From NCBI GenBank assembly GCA_964526965.1, contig CAZGML010000003.1, forward strand, positions 58,166 to 122,165: a stretch of DNA of 64,000 nt. Reading direction: 5' to 3'. The notes below the pieces were generated by a model. It saw only the letters and a program-made list of their open reading frames with translations, did not search any database and had not been told where the DNA came from. The stretch's first letter is position 1. Every line of letters begins with the position of its first letter. Position numbers and translations under genes: made by a program. Positions 19,101 to 26,838 of the stretch are shown here, piece after piece. This DNA is from UBA6265 sp964526965 (GTDB lineage: Bacteria; Chloroflexota; Chloroflexia; Thermomicrobiales; UBA6265).

Positions 19101-20076
19101 TGGCGGCAACCAGCGCCACCAGGGCCATGATGCCGAGTGCAACGCCCATTCCCCAAAGCACCATGTTCTCCAGGATGTAGACGACCGGGGTGCGCTCGAT
19201 CCACTGGATGCTTGGCTTCATATCCACCAGGCCGGTTTGCACCGCACGCCAGAAAGCAAGATCGTCTAGCCACTCCTGATTCAGGGAGATGTTCCACCAT
19301 TGCGGACCGGCAAAGGCGTATGGCTGCGCCAGCCGAAACGTCCAGAAAGCGACAAGTCCACCCAGAAAGGCTGCGGGAATGGCGGGATATACGCGCTCAC
19401 CCGCGCTCGGAACAAGCGACCGCCAACCGCGCCTGCGAATCAGCTCCAGCACTGGCAGGGCGATGAACGCGAGTGAGATCAGGTAATTCGGCTTGCTGGC
19501 CCCGGCCAGACCGATCATCACGCCAGCCAGTGCCATCCATGCGAGCGAGTTGCGATCCCACGACCGAAGCACGAAGGCAAAGGCAGCAATCGCGAAAAAG
19601 ACAGAGATGGTGTCAACGGTGAAGAAGTGTGAGGACTGCAGGAAGAGCGGCGTGAACGCGAGTAGTGTTCCGGCGAGAAGACCGGCACGGTCATTGAAAA
19701 ATCGGCGCGCCAGCAGGGCCGTCAACATCACGGTGCCGGTGTCGAAGACGGCATTGGTGGCGCGGCCCACCAGGTAAAGCTGGCCGTAACTATCCATGTT
19801 GAAGAGGCCGGCGATAGCCTTTACCAGGAACGCCGGGAACGTGCCGTAAATGAACGAGTCGTGTTCGGTGTTGTACGGGTTCAGCGGTGACGTGGCTGGA
19901 TTGAAGTACTGTCCGATATTCTCTGGCCAGCGAAGATCCGTGGTGACCCAGACGACAAATCGTTCGTCCGGATGCAGGTAAAGCCCCTTATCCCAATCGA
20001 GTCCGATGAGACGTAGAGCAAGTGCGACGATAGCGATCAAAATCAACCACGGCCAGAACCCGATGCGTCGAATCAC
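16183..20076 (-). CDS. Giant membrane protein: GT39-type mannosyltransferase fused to DUF2298-like domain
   Basis: A 1297-residue integral membrane protein. The N-terminal half (to about residue 590) is a GT-C glycosyltransferase of the PMT/GT39 type: after the first helix comes the acidic motif LHPDERFVVW, then many helices and a soluble domain (about 430-600). The C-terminal half (about 630-1297) is again polytopic and resembles DUF2298/Chlor_Arch_YYY proteins, with SLPPIDPWLSGGLLHTHW and a terminal QYNVRYIIVGDEERARYSG domain. The usual Tyr triplet is not present. The GTG start overlaps the upstream glycosyltransferase stop by four bases and has GAGGA upstream. Probable role: transfer of sugar from a lipid-linked donor to a cell-surface polymer. 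Confidence 0.85.
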   Translation of the reverse strand: MIRRIGFWPWLILIAIVALALRLIGLDWDKGLYLHPDERFVVWVTTDLRWPENIGQYFNPATSPLNPYNTEHDSFIYGTFPAFLVKAIAGLFNMDSYGQLYLVGRATNAVFDTGTVMLTALLARRFFNDRAGLLAGTLLAFTPLFLQSSHFFTVDTISVFFAIAAFAFVLRSWDRNSLAWMALAGVMIGLAGASKPNYLISLAFIALPVLELIRRRGWRSLVPSAGERVYPAIPAAFLGGLVAFWTFRLAQPYAFAGPQWWNISLNQEWLDDLAFWRAVQTGLVDMKPSIQWIERTPVVYILENMVLWGMGVALGIMALVALVAAIWRLVRSAHWPSWWWLGIVGWCVGSIALYGTGIAQNQRYLMHIYPFLIILVAGFLIELHDRSNRKWIAQLLTTGVVVYTIVFGLAFDSLYVRPITRIEASEWIYENIPPGSTLSNEYWDDALPLALRGEDRTAYIGMTMDLYADESANNNKVVTLVGQLSQVDYIVLSSNRVIDSVVRQPERYPVAIQFYEMLLNGELGFEPVAHFWQGPELLGIEWDDRSAEESLTVYEHPEVRIFEKTDAYDAQYVHDELNAAWGNGGYHYIPGDPLPNQMFMSDEFVETQQEQGSWNDQVDDGWLQSWPLLSWWVGLQIMGLAAWPLTWRAFRNLPDMGWMLAKAIGALGMASITLALVSWRGLVFDRGTIGLSFLLLVAIGLATHRSVWNEFRDKLQRQWRCILAGEVLFLAVFLAMALFRSWERILPDHNLMQLTGVMRSVSLPPIDPWLSGGLLHTHWAGILPWAALGNALALEPVVVANLAAIGVVALLAGVVWSLISSIEGSWVGAGVALALVFGSSFAFASGLAPIALASSVELSVLTMLMIAAVFIHTLLSQFRQRWTRYALLALVFGAFATSSGWGLLVAIGLLAVGLALNANNTRAPGSAWWPDVRRFALELIGIVAVGIAFCYPAYAAYTATNRNTISPDLWSLSMLRDQLGTVLLMTVMIVVGLGAVSVLASLLDEGAPGVIVTGVAVGTIIAILVLAWRFDSALILLLLISLLAVTTIWHWLQDSLLLWSAGLVLFACIVLAAAQTRAFRPDPSGYSQSLQLLPLAWVLIVLAVGIAFTRALTSLESDAKLPAGLAAAIVVVALLVPTLDHLREGDSEIVALAHPAIIGPDGELAAGEWLQQNTTGTPVILTSDGPAPGATGTISAITGFPSVMGNQPIELNTRPGWNQMVESRSSDVSTIYTGVHDWALVSPLLEQYNVRYIIVGDEERARYSGLDNSFATAVENGHLHLVFEHDDVAIYQVISNP

Positions 20077-21218
20077 GAGATATCCTCGTAAACAGCTTCC
20101 CAATCGTCGGCAACTTTCTGCAACGAGTAGTTCTCCGCGATGCTCTCCTGATCCGGGCGATACCGTTCAGGCACACTGATAACTTCGGCCAGCGCTGTCG
20201 CCAGGGCATTTGCATCGCCAGGTTTGGTGAGAAGTCCGCCACCGGTCACTTTCACCGGTTCACTTACACCGGGAAAGTCGCTGGCGACGACGGGTGTCCC
20301 GTGGAGCATCGCCTCTATCTGCACCATGCCGAAGCTCTCCGTCCAGTCAATACTCGGCAATGCCAGCACATCGATCGCGTTGTAGAAGCGAGCGAGATCA
20401 TCATCGCTCAGCTGGCCAAGCTCATCCACAGCGTAGCCGTAGCGTTCCAGCCAAACGTCCCACGGTCCGTGACGGCGTTTGCCGGTGCGCGGATCGCTGT
20501 TTGGTCCGGCCAGTGCGATGATTGCGTTTGGATAGCGCATGCGCAAGAGCGGAATCGATTGCAGCAGCACCTCGATCCCCTTCTCGGATGCGTATCGACC
20601 CACGAACCCGACGACCGGCGCATATCCCCAATTGCGTTCATCACGAAACGCCCGACGCGCTCCCCTCGGCAGGCTGGAGACGGTGATTGGCGGCGGAATC
20701 ACCCGCAGGTTACGGCGCATGAACCTGCTTACCGGGCTCACTTTTGCACGGGCGGCGGTGTTGGTTACGAATATGTTGGCGAATCGGCCACCGATGACCG
20801 AACTGAATCGGGCAACACGGGCAGCGAGCCGGGTGAGGACTGACCCATCCAGCACGAGATCCGCGTGATGAGTCACAACCACTCGCTTCTTGCGGAGCCG
20901 ACACCCCAGCACGATTGCGGCAGTCTCGGCCATTGGCAAGTGGAGGTGGACGACATCAACATCGTCCAGCCGACCCAGCACTGTTGGGATCAACGATGCC
21001 ATGATCACGGCACGATCAAAACGGGCAGTGACGCGCAGGCGGGTAATATCGATGCCTTCGGGGGTAACTTCATGTTTCGGCAGGGAGGGTTCGTGCCGGG
21101 CGCAGATAACCTGCACGGCGTGGCCGCGTGCGGTCATCTCCCGCGCAATGCGGGCCGCATAAATGGTGAGGCCGCTAGTATAGGGCTCGTAATAGTAGAG
21201 AACTTGCAGGATGCGCAC
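20073..21218 (-). CDS. Glycosyltransferase family 4
   Basis: A 381-residue GT-B glycosyltransferase. The N-terminal domain starts MRILQVLYYYEPYTSGLTIYA and the C-terminal donor domain has VVGFVGRYASEKGIEVLLQS and the family signature ESFGMVQIEAMLHGTPVVAS. Such enzymes use nucleotide sugars (GDP-mannose, UDP-sugars) to build cell-surface lipids or polysaccharides. The GTG start is weakly supported. The stop overlaps the start of the GT39-DUF2298 gene, so the two products are likely made together and may act on the same glycan. Confidence 0.88.
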   Translation of the reverse strand: MRILQVLYYYEPYTSGLTIYAARIAREMTARGHAVQVICARHEPSLPKHEVTPEGIDITRLRVTARFDRAVIMASLIPTVLGRLDDVDVVHLHLPMAETAAIVLGCRLRKKRVVVTHHADLVLDGSVLTRLAARVARFSSVIGGRFANIFVTNTAARAKVSPVSRFMRRNLRVIPPPITVSSLPRGARRAFRDERNWGYAPVVGFVGRYASEKGIEVLLQSIPLLRMRYPNAIIALAGPNSDPRTGKRRHGPWDVWLERYGYAVDELGQLSDDDLARFYNAIDVLALPSIDWTESFGMVQIEAMLHGTPVVASDFPGVSEPVKVTGGGLLTKPGDANALATALAEVISVPERYRPDQESIAENYSLQKVADDWEAVYEDIS

Positions 21219-21282
21219 GGTCTGCCCACGCTTCGGTAGTTACATTCATCGCGCCATTGCCGCGATGTTCGTTCAATCTAGA

Positions 21283-22329
21283 TTAACCGATGCCGAGCAC
21301 CGCTGTAATGGCAAGTGCGGAAATTACCAATAATCCCGTGAGAATCAACACCACATTAACGACGGTTCCGCCAAATTGACGAACTGTGCGGATGTTGACT
21401 CCCAGCCCCAACCCGGCCATGGCGACCGCGGTCAGGATGCGGCTCAGCTCGGTTGCCGGATCAACGAGCGCGGCCGGTACGAGACCCGCCGTTCGGATGA
21501 TGGCGAAGAGAAAGAATCCGACAACGAACCACGGCAGGAACTTGCTAAGCTGAACCTTGCCAGTCGAATCATCGCCCTTTTCCCGATACAACCACGCAAA
21601 GAGTGCAACCACTGGCCCCAGCATCATGACGCGGGTGAGCTTGACCAGGCTTCCAATTTGACCAGACGTGGCGCTGACCGAGAAGGTCGCCGCCAACACT
21701 TGTGGCACGGCGTAGACGCTGAGTCCGGCGACGACTCCGTAGCGCTCGTTGCTCAAACCAAGTAATGGCACCAGCAAGGGCAGCAGCAGAACCACTCCCA
21801 CGCCCAGCACGGCCGTAAGGGCGATAGCGGCGGCGACCTCTGCCTTCTTCGCGCGGATGACAGGCGCCACGGCAGCGATTGCGCTATTACCACAAATCGC
21901 GTTGCCCACCGCCACCAGGGCAGCGAGGCGGGCGTTAAGACCGAAGTATTTACCGATTGCGATGCCCAGGAGCAATGTCATGCTGACGAGCAACAACACT
22001 GAGGCGAGAATCTGCCAGCCCGCATCCACCAGCGCACCGAGATTGAGCGTGATCCCGAGCACAACGATGGCGAACTCAAGCAATTGCTTGCCGGCGAAGC
22101 CGATGCCCTTCTCCATACGTGGAGACGGATTCCAGATCATGCGGACAACGAGGCCAAGAATTAAGCTGAAAACAAGCGCGCTAATCATAGCGTGCCCAAT
22201 GAGCTGCTCTTGCACCCAGCCAAGCACGAAACCGATGACCGTAATTGCCGCGGCGACCATCACGCCGGGTAGCACCATTCTTGCGGTGGAGGAACTATCG
22301 GCGATATTGAATTGTCGAAGCAGGTGCAT
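21283..22329 (-). CDS. YeiH/UPF0324-family putative exporter
   Basis: A 348-residue membrane protein with about ten helices, of the Cons_hypoth698 (PF03601) family. Signature blocks are FAIVVLGITLNLGALVDAGW, GNAICGNSAIAAVAPVIRAK and SVYAVPQVLAATFSVS. Family members have been proposed as sulfate or sulfonate-related exporters; the transported species is not established for this one. The ATG start is close to a divergent promoter region shared with the epimerase gene at 22399. Confidence 0.85.
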   Translation of the reverse strand: MHLLRQFNIADSSSTARMVLPGVMVAAAITVIGFVLGWVQEQLIGHAMISALVFSLILGLVVRMIWNPSPRMEKGIGFAGKQLLEFAIVVLGITLNLGALVDAGWQILASVLLLVSMTLLLGIAIGKYFGLNARLAALVAVGNAICGNSAIAAVAPVIRAKKAEVAAAIALTAVLGVGVVLLLPLLVPLLGLSNERYGVVAGLSVYAVPQVLAATFSVSATSGQIGSLVKLTRVMMLGPVVALFAWLYREKGDDSTGKVQLSKFLPWFVVGFFLFAIIRTAGLVPAALVDPATELSRILTAVAMAGLGLGVNIRTVRQFGGTVVNVVLILTGLLVISALAITAVLGIG

Positions 22330-22398
22330 AGGATACGATCCGAAACAGGGTCAATAAACAGCTTCAGCATGGTAGCACCCTGAATGGAGAACGGACAG

Positions 22399-23199
22399 AT
22401 GAAACGAGTTGTTGTAACAGGTTCGAGCGGACTCATCGGCCGGATGGTGATGGACAAATGGCGGCAATCCGGCATGTACGACGTGGTGGGCATTGGACGC
22501 AGCGAAGGCGAGTATGCCGATGTCGTCGCCGATATCAGCAATCTCGATGCGCTCGTCGACGCCTTCCAGGGAGCCGATGCAATTGTTCACCTCGCAGCGA
22601 CCTCGGCTGTCGACAGTAGTTGGGACGAAGTACTGCAGAGCAATATCATCGGCCTTCGTAATGTGTTCGAGGCGGCGCGCATCGCCGGTGTAAAACGTGT
22701 GGTATTCGCCAGCAGCAATCACGCTGTTGGTACATTTGAAATGGCGAACCAGCCCGAAATCTACGAACTTGACGATCCACGGCAAATCGACCACACAGCC
22801 GAGATCATGCCCGATAGTTACTACGGCGTTTCCAAGGCATACGGCGAAGCAATGGCGCGTTACTACGTGGATCATCATGACCTGCAGGCCATATGCCTGC
22901 GCATTGGTGCCTGCACGGGAACCGAGAAACCGATCAGTCCGGAGAACCTCTGGAAACCGGAGCGCGATAACGAAGAAGGTATTCGCGAGAAACGAATCCG
23001 CATTCGGGCTACCTGGCTAAGCAACGGCGATTGTGTCCAGCTTATTGAACGAAGCCTCGAAGCCGACGTCGATTGGGCGTTGGTGTATGGCATTAGCGAC
23101 AATCCGCGGAAGCTCTGGGATATCGAGCACGCGCGCGAGGTTCTGGGATTTGAGCCGAAGGATTCCGCTCCGCGAGAGATCTTTGCCGGTGTCGAATAG
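22399..23199 (+). CDS. NAD-dependent epimerase/dehydratase, uronate dehydrogenase-like
   Basis: A 266-residue extended short-chain dehydrogenase. It has the Rossmann motif VVVTGSSGLIGRMV, the active-site YYGVSKAYGEAMARY (Tyr-x3-Lys), and VVFASSNHAVGTFE, a stretch typical of uronate dehydrogenases, which oxidise glucuronate or galacturonate to the aldarolactone. The start chosen is the ATG of MKRVV, with GGAG nine bases upstream inside an alternative in-frame ATG at 22384. It is followed after 15 bases by a SnoaL-like gene, so the two probably form an operon. Substrate assignment is a family guess. Confidence 0.85.
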   Translation: MKRVVVTGSSGLIGRMVMDKWRQSGMYDVVGIGRSEGEYADVVADISNLDALVDAFQGADAIVHLAATSAVDSSWDEVLQSNIIGLRNVFEAARIAGVKRVVFASSNHAVGTFEMANQPEIYELDDPRQIDHTAEIMPDSYYGVSKAYGEAMARYYVDHHDLQAICLRIGACTGTEKPISPENLWKPERDNEEGIREKRIRIRATWLSNGDCVQLIERSLEADVDWALVYGISDNPRKLWDIEHAREVLGFEPKDSAPREIFAGVE

Positions 23200-23214
23200 C
23201 CCACAGGAGGAAGA

Positions 23215-23628
23215 ATGCAATACCAGCAAGAGCTCACCCCGGCACAGAAGTATTACCAATGGATTGCCTACTGGAACGGCGAGGACGTCGACATCGAGGA
23301 GATTTTCCACCAGGGCGTCATCGTGCGGCAGGCACCACACGAAAAGCATGGAATTAACGCCGTGCGAGAGATGGTGGAACAGGGGCGGGCACCGTTTGAT
23401 CCGATTTTCTTCACCGTCGCGGTTGAACCCATCTACGATACACATATGTTGGCCGCACGCTGGAAGTGTCAGGGTACATACATAGGCGGCGTGCCCGGCG
23501 CCACCGCCGAACCGGGAAAAGAAGTTCTCTTTGGCGGGGCGGATATGTGGCGATTCAGTGATGGATTGGTCAGCGATTACTGGGTAAGTTCAGACGGTTT
23601 GTGGCTCATGGAGCAGTTGACATCCTAA
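23215..23628 (+). CDS. SnoaL-like / NTF2-fold protein
   Basis: A 137-residue small alpha+beta barrel protein. The pattern of an N-terminal helix with YYQWIAYWNGEDVD, then a central HGINAVREMVEQG and a late GGADMWRFSDGLVSDYWV strand, fits the SnoaL/nuclear transport factor 2 fold. Members are cyclases, isomerases or ligand-binding proteins; no catalytic set can be assigned. A strong ribosome site (AGGAGG) lies seven bases upstream of the ATG. It follows the SDR gene closely. Confidence 0.75.
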   Translation: MQYQQELTPAQKYYQWIAYWNGEDVDIEEIFHQGVIVRQAPHEKHGINAVREMVEQGRAPFDPIFFTVAVEPIYDTHMLAARWKCQGTYIGGVPGATAEPGKEVLFGGADMWRFSDGLVSDYWVSSDGLWLMEQLTS

Positions 23629-23704
23629 GCGTCCACAGTTCGCGGGATGACCGAAACCCGTATGCTTCACGAGAGACAATTAGATTTCGATCAGGAGACA
23701 CAAT

Positions 23705-24082
23705 ATGGAAGCCCCGGACGCACCACACGGAAAAATTCTCTATTTGGTCATCCCGGCCCTGGATATCGAGGCATCTGCGCGCTTCTACGAGCAAGTGTTT
23801 GGATGGCACATTCGCGAAACCGAGACCGGTGTTGCGTTCGACGATTCGGTCAACCAGGTGCATGGTCGCTTTACCACTCAACTGGAAGCCGCAGAAAACC
23901 CCGGCTTCATTATGTACATCATGGTGCAGGATGCCGAAACAACCGAACCACGCATCGAGGAGTATGGCGGAACAGTGCTGGATCCGGCGGATCGCGATCA
24001 GCAGGATATCCTCGGTACGTTTCGTGATCCCGGTGGAAACCTCTTCGGGTTCTACGAGATGAAAGATGAGGACGAAGAATAG
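23705..24082 (+). CDS. VOC-family (glyoxalase/bleomycin resistance-like) protein
   Basis: A 125-residue vicinal-oxygen-chelate fold protein with two beta-alpha-beta-beta-beta modules. The N-terminal FLVIPALDIEAS-type start (here LVIPALDIEASARFYEQVFGW) and the C-terminal FRDPGGNLFGFYEM are typical. Candidate metal ligands are few, so it may bind a ligand without metal catalysis. The ATG follows AGGAGACACAAT. It is likely the last gene of the 22399-24082 operon. Function is unknown. Confidence 0.8.
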   Translation: MEAPDAPHGKILYLVIPALDIEASARFYEQVFGWHIRETETGVAFDDSVNQVHGRFTTQLEAAENPGFIMYIMVQDAETTEPRIEEYGGTVLDPADRDQQDILGTFRDPGGNLFGFYEMKDEDEE

Positions 24083-24130
24083 CCCTTAATCGTTACTTAT
24101 TAATAATCTGAAAAATGATGGTAGGTTAAA

Positions 24131-24158
24131 CAGGTGGTCACGATATGCTGACCACCTG
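24131..24158 (+). promoter_or_regulatory. Perfect 10-bp inverted repeat (operator or terminator)
   Basis: CAGGTGGTCA, eight-base loop, TGACCACCTG. It lies between the VOC gene and the PHP gene. No T tract follows, so it is either a hairpin terminator for the VOC gene or an operator or 5' leader structure of the PHP gene. An ATG inside its loop is not the likely start. Confidence 0.5.
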
Positions 24159-24186
24159 TCCCACTATTGGTAGCAGAGGTATCTCC

Positions 24187-25101
24187 GTGCGCAACTTCCC
24201 GTTCGAATCACCTGGCCAGTTTTATAAGGGAAACATTCACACCCATTCCACGAATTCGGATGGTCACCTGACTCCGCAAGAAGTCTGTAACTTCTACCGG
24301 TCCAACGGGTACGATTTTATTTCGCTTACCGACCATTACATGCAACGATTCGATTGGCCAGTAAGCGATACACGCGCGATGCGAGATAGCGAGTTCACCA
24401 CCCTCCTCGGTGCTGAACTTCATGGCTGGGGTATGGAAAACGGTGAGCTTTGGCACATTGTGGCCAACGGACTGCCGCTGGATTTCGAACCGCCAAAAAG
24501 CAACGAGGATGGACAGGAGATCGCGGCGCGAGCATCCAACGCCGGCGCCTTCGTCACCATCGGCCACCCTGGCTGGAACGGCGTCACCTCCAACGATGCG
24601 CTAAGCCTTCAGGATTTCGACGCAATCGAGATTTACAACCACGGCCACATGAACGATTGCGACCGCGGCAACGGCTGGCTCTTTGCCGACATGATGGCCA
24701 ACCGTGGATACCGATTCAGCACAACTGCTTCCGACGATGCACATTTCCACAAATACCGCCCGGATTCGCTCGGTGGCTGGGTATACGTGAAATCAGAATC
24801 CCTCGCGCCAGAGGCGCTGCTAAAGGCGCTGAAAGAAGGAAATTACTATTCCAGCACCGGGCCAAAAATCCACCACATCGCCCTGACAGAGGACGAGATC
24901 GTGATTGAATGCGACCCGGCGATCGCCGTCTACGCAGCAGGGCGAGGCAGTACGCGCCAGTTCGCGCGCGGCGAGTCGCTCACCACCGTACGACTGCCGA
25001 TTAGCCCGTTCCTCAGTGCGTATGTGCGTATTACCGTTCAAGATGCAGACGACAAGCGCGCCTGGACCAGCCCGATCTGGCTGGATGAGTTGAACCTGTA
25101 A
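24187..25101 (+). CDS. PHP-domain metal-dependent phosphoesterase (CehA/McbA-like)
   Basis: A 304-residue PHP-fold hydrolase. The N-terminal GNIHTHSTNSDGHLTP holds the HxH metal site and SDG turn; later ligands are in SLTDHYMQ, TIGHPGWNG and TASDDAHFHK. Such proteins bind two or three divalent metals and cleave phosphoesters or amides. The start chosen is a GTG with AGAGGT upstream; the in-frame ATG at 24145 falls in a hairpin loop and would add 14 residues. It stands alone between a hairpin and the DUF349 gene. The substrate is unknown. Confidence 0.82.
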   Translation: MRNFPFESPGQFYKGNIHTHSTNSDGHLTPQEVCNFYRSNGYDFISLTDHYMQRFDWPVSDTRAMRDSEFTTLLGAELHGWGMENGELWHIVANGLPLDFEPPKSNEDGQEIAARASNAGAFVTIGHPGWNGVTSNDALSLQDFDAIEIYNHGHMNDCDRGNGWLFADMMANRGYRFSTTASDDAHFHKYRPDSLGGWVYVKSESLAPEALLKALKEGNYYSSTGPKIHHIALTEDEIVIECDPAIAVYAAGRGSTRQFARGESLTTVRLPISPFLSAYVRITVQDADDKRAWTSPIWLDELNL

Positions 25102-25110
25102 CGAAAATCA

Positions 25111-25139
25111 CTGTCAAAATCCGCGAGTATCGGTACACT
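25111..25139 (+). promoter_or_regulatory. Candidate promoter of the DUF349 gene
   Basis: CTGTCA (25111-25116), 17-base spacer, TACACT (25134-25139), 45 bases before the GTG start at 25184. The same TACACT -10 hexamer precedes the third tandem solute-binding gene (54590-54595). Confidence 0.4.
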
Positions 25140-25183
25140 GGAAGACATTACCATAACGCGTCCATGCCTGCGGAGATATCAAC

Positions 25184-26707
25184 GTGCCCAACAGCAAAGC
25201 TGAGTACGACCAGACGATCCAGGAAACCAATGCCGGGGAGCCGGAGCCGAACCTCATCGTTATCGATGACCAGGCCGTCGGCTATGTCGATCACGACGGC
25301 AGTATCCGCCTGTCAGCAGACGACAGGTCGATTGGTCATATCGCGAACGATCGTGAATACGCGATAAGCGTATTGCGGGAGCGATACCTGAAATACGTGG
25401 ATGAAACCCGTGAGTGGTGCGATGAAACCCGCGTTGCCGAGAATCGGCTGTGGCGCGTTGCCGAATGCGATCGTCGCATGGGTGAGATCAATCAGCAGTT
25501 CGTGCTCGGCACGTTTGAGGAAATCCGCGCGTTGCTCTCGGAACTCAAAAACGACCTTCTCAATGAACAGCAGGATCGCATCGCGCAGCGACAATCGATG
25601 ATCGCTGAAGCGAAACAGCTGAAAACCCGCACCGACTGGAAGGAAGCCAATGCTGCGTTCAAACAATTGAACGAAGCCTTTAAGGCAGTCGGCACGGTTG
25701 GTGACCGTGAACAGGATACGCGCCAGTGGGATGAGTTCAAGGAACAGGAGCGGGAATACCACGCACGGCGCTCGGCACATTTCGAGAAGTTGGAGAAGGA
25801 GTTCGAACAGCGCGCCCAGGCAAAGGAACGTATCTGCGAAGAAGCTGAATCCATCCAACACTCAAGCGATTTTAAGGCGATGGGCCAACGGTTCCGTGAG
25901 TTGATGGATGAGTGGAAAGAGATCGGTTTTGCTGGGCGTGAGCATGAGGAACCACTCTGGCAGCGATTCCAGGGAGCACGCCGCGAATTTAACGAGCGGC
26001 GCAAAGAATGGTTCGCTGGCAACGCGATCAAAAAGGAAGAACTGACGGTCAAGGCCGAGGAACTATCCGCACTGGAGGATGCTGCCTCCGCACACCAGCA
26101 GATGAAGCAGCTCATGCAGCAGTGGCGACAAGTCGGCTCAGCCGGTCGGAACGAAGATGATGCGTTGTGGTCGAGATTTCGTGCTGCGCAGGAAGATGTG
26201 TACCAGCGCAGCAGGGCGATATTCGAGGCACGGCACCAGGAACGGCAACGCAACTACGAGGCAAAACAGGCGCTTGTTGCCGAGGTTGAGACTTTGATCG
26301 GCCAGGATTCGCGTGTCGCTACGAGCCGGTGCAAGGAAATTCAGCGAGAGTGGAAGCAGATCGGACCGGTGCCGCGCGATCTTAACGACCAACAGTGGCA
26401 GCAATTCCGGGCGGCGTGCGATTCGATTTTCCGAATCGCAAACGCCGAGGGCAAGCGCCGGGTTGAAAATGCCCGGGATCATGCCGAGGCGCAAATCCGC
26501 AAGCTCAGCGCCGAAATCGATGAGCACGAGCGCAAAATCGCCCATTGGGAGGGCGTGATCGCCAACCTCCGTGATGGCGACGACGCCGACGAAATCCGTG
26601 AGGCGATGCAAGGCAAGATCGCAACCGCCAGGGAACGGATCGAGGTTAAGTTGGGCTGGATTAAGGAACAACACGCCCGCATGACCGAGTTGTCGCGAAA
26701 ATTGTAG
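25184..26707 (+). CDS. DUF349-repeat coiled-coil protein
   Basis: A 507-residue, highly charged, mostly helical protein. After an N-terminal region of about 60 residues it carries several DUF349 units, each with the pattern W(K/R)xxGxx...LWxxFxxAxxxFxxRR; examples are WKEIGFAGREHEEPLWQRF near residue 245 and WRQVGSAGRNEDDALWSRF near residue 311. A C-terminal coiled coil follows. DUF349 proteins are widespread and uncharacterised; a nucleic-acid or ribosome link has been suggested by context elsewhere but is not shown here. The GTG start has GGAGAT upstream. It is a single gene convergent with the dipeptidase. Confidence 0.85.
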   Translation: MPNSKAEYDQTIQETNAGEPEPNLIVIDDQAVGYVDHDGSIRLSADDRSIGHIANDREYAISVLRERYLKYVDETREWCDETRVAENRLWRVAECDRRMGEINQQFVLGTFEEIRALLSELKNDLLNEQQDRIAQRQSMIAEAKQLKTRTDWKEANAAFKQLNEAFKAVGTVGDREQDTRQWDEFKEQEREYHARRSAHFEKLEKEFEQRAQAKERICEEAESIQHSSDFKAMGQRFRELMDEWKEIGFAGREHEEPLWQRFQGARREFNERRKEWFAGNAIKKEELTVKAEELSALEDAASAHQQMKQLMQQWRQVGSAGRNEDDALWSRFRAAQEDVYQRSRAIFEARHQERQRNYEAKQALVAEVETLIGQDSRVATSRCKEIQREWKQIGPVPRDLNDQQWQQFRAACDSIFRIANAEGKRRVENARDHAEAQIRKLSAEIDEHERKIAHWEGVIANLRDGDDADEIREAMQGKIATARERIEVKLGWIKEQHARMTELSRKL

Positions 26708-26730
26708 TCAGTCGTTTGGGGCAAAACGTA

Positions 26731-26764
26731 GGGCGCGGACCCGGCCGCAGCCGGTTGTCCGCCC
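26731..26764. terminator. Bidirectional hairpin between convergent genes
   Basis: GGGCG-CGGAC... pairs with ...GTCCG-CCC around an inner CCGGC/GCCGG stem. It lies between the stops of the DUF349 protein and the dipeptidase and can serve both strands. Confidence 0.5.
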
Positions 26765-26838
26765 AATACGTATTTGACCGCCACCCGAACTTCCCTATCC
26801 CGGGCTGACAACGGTCTGCACCGGTCAACCCAGGTGTT

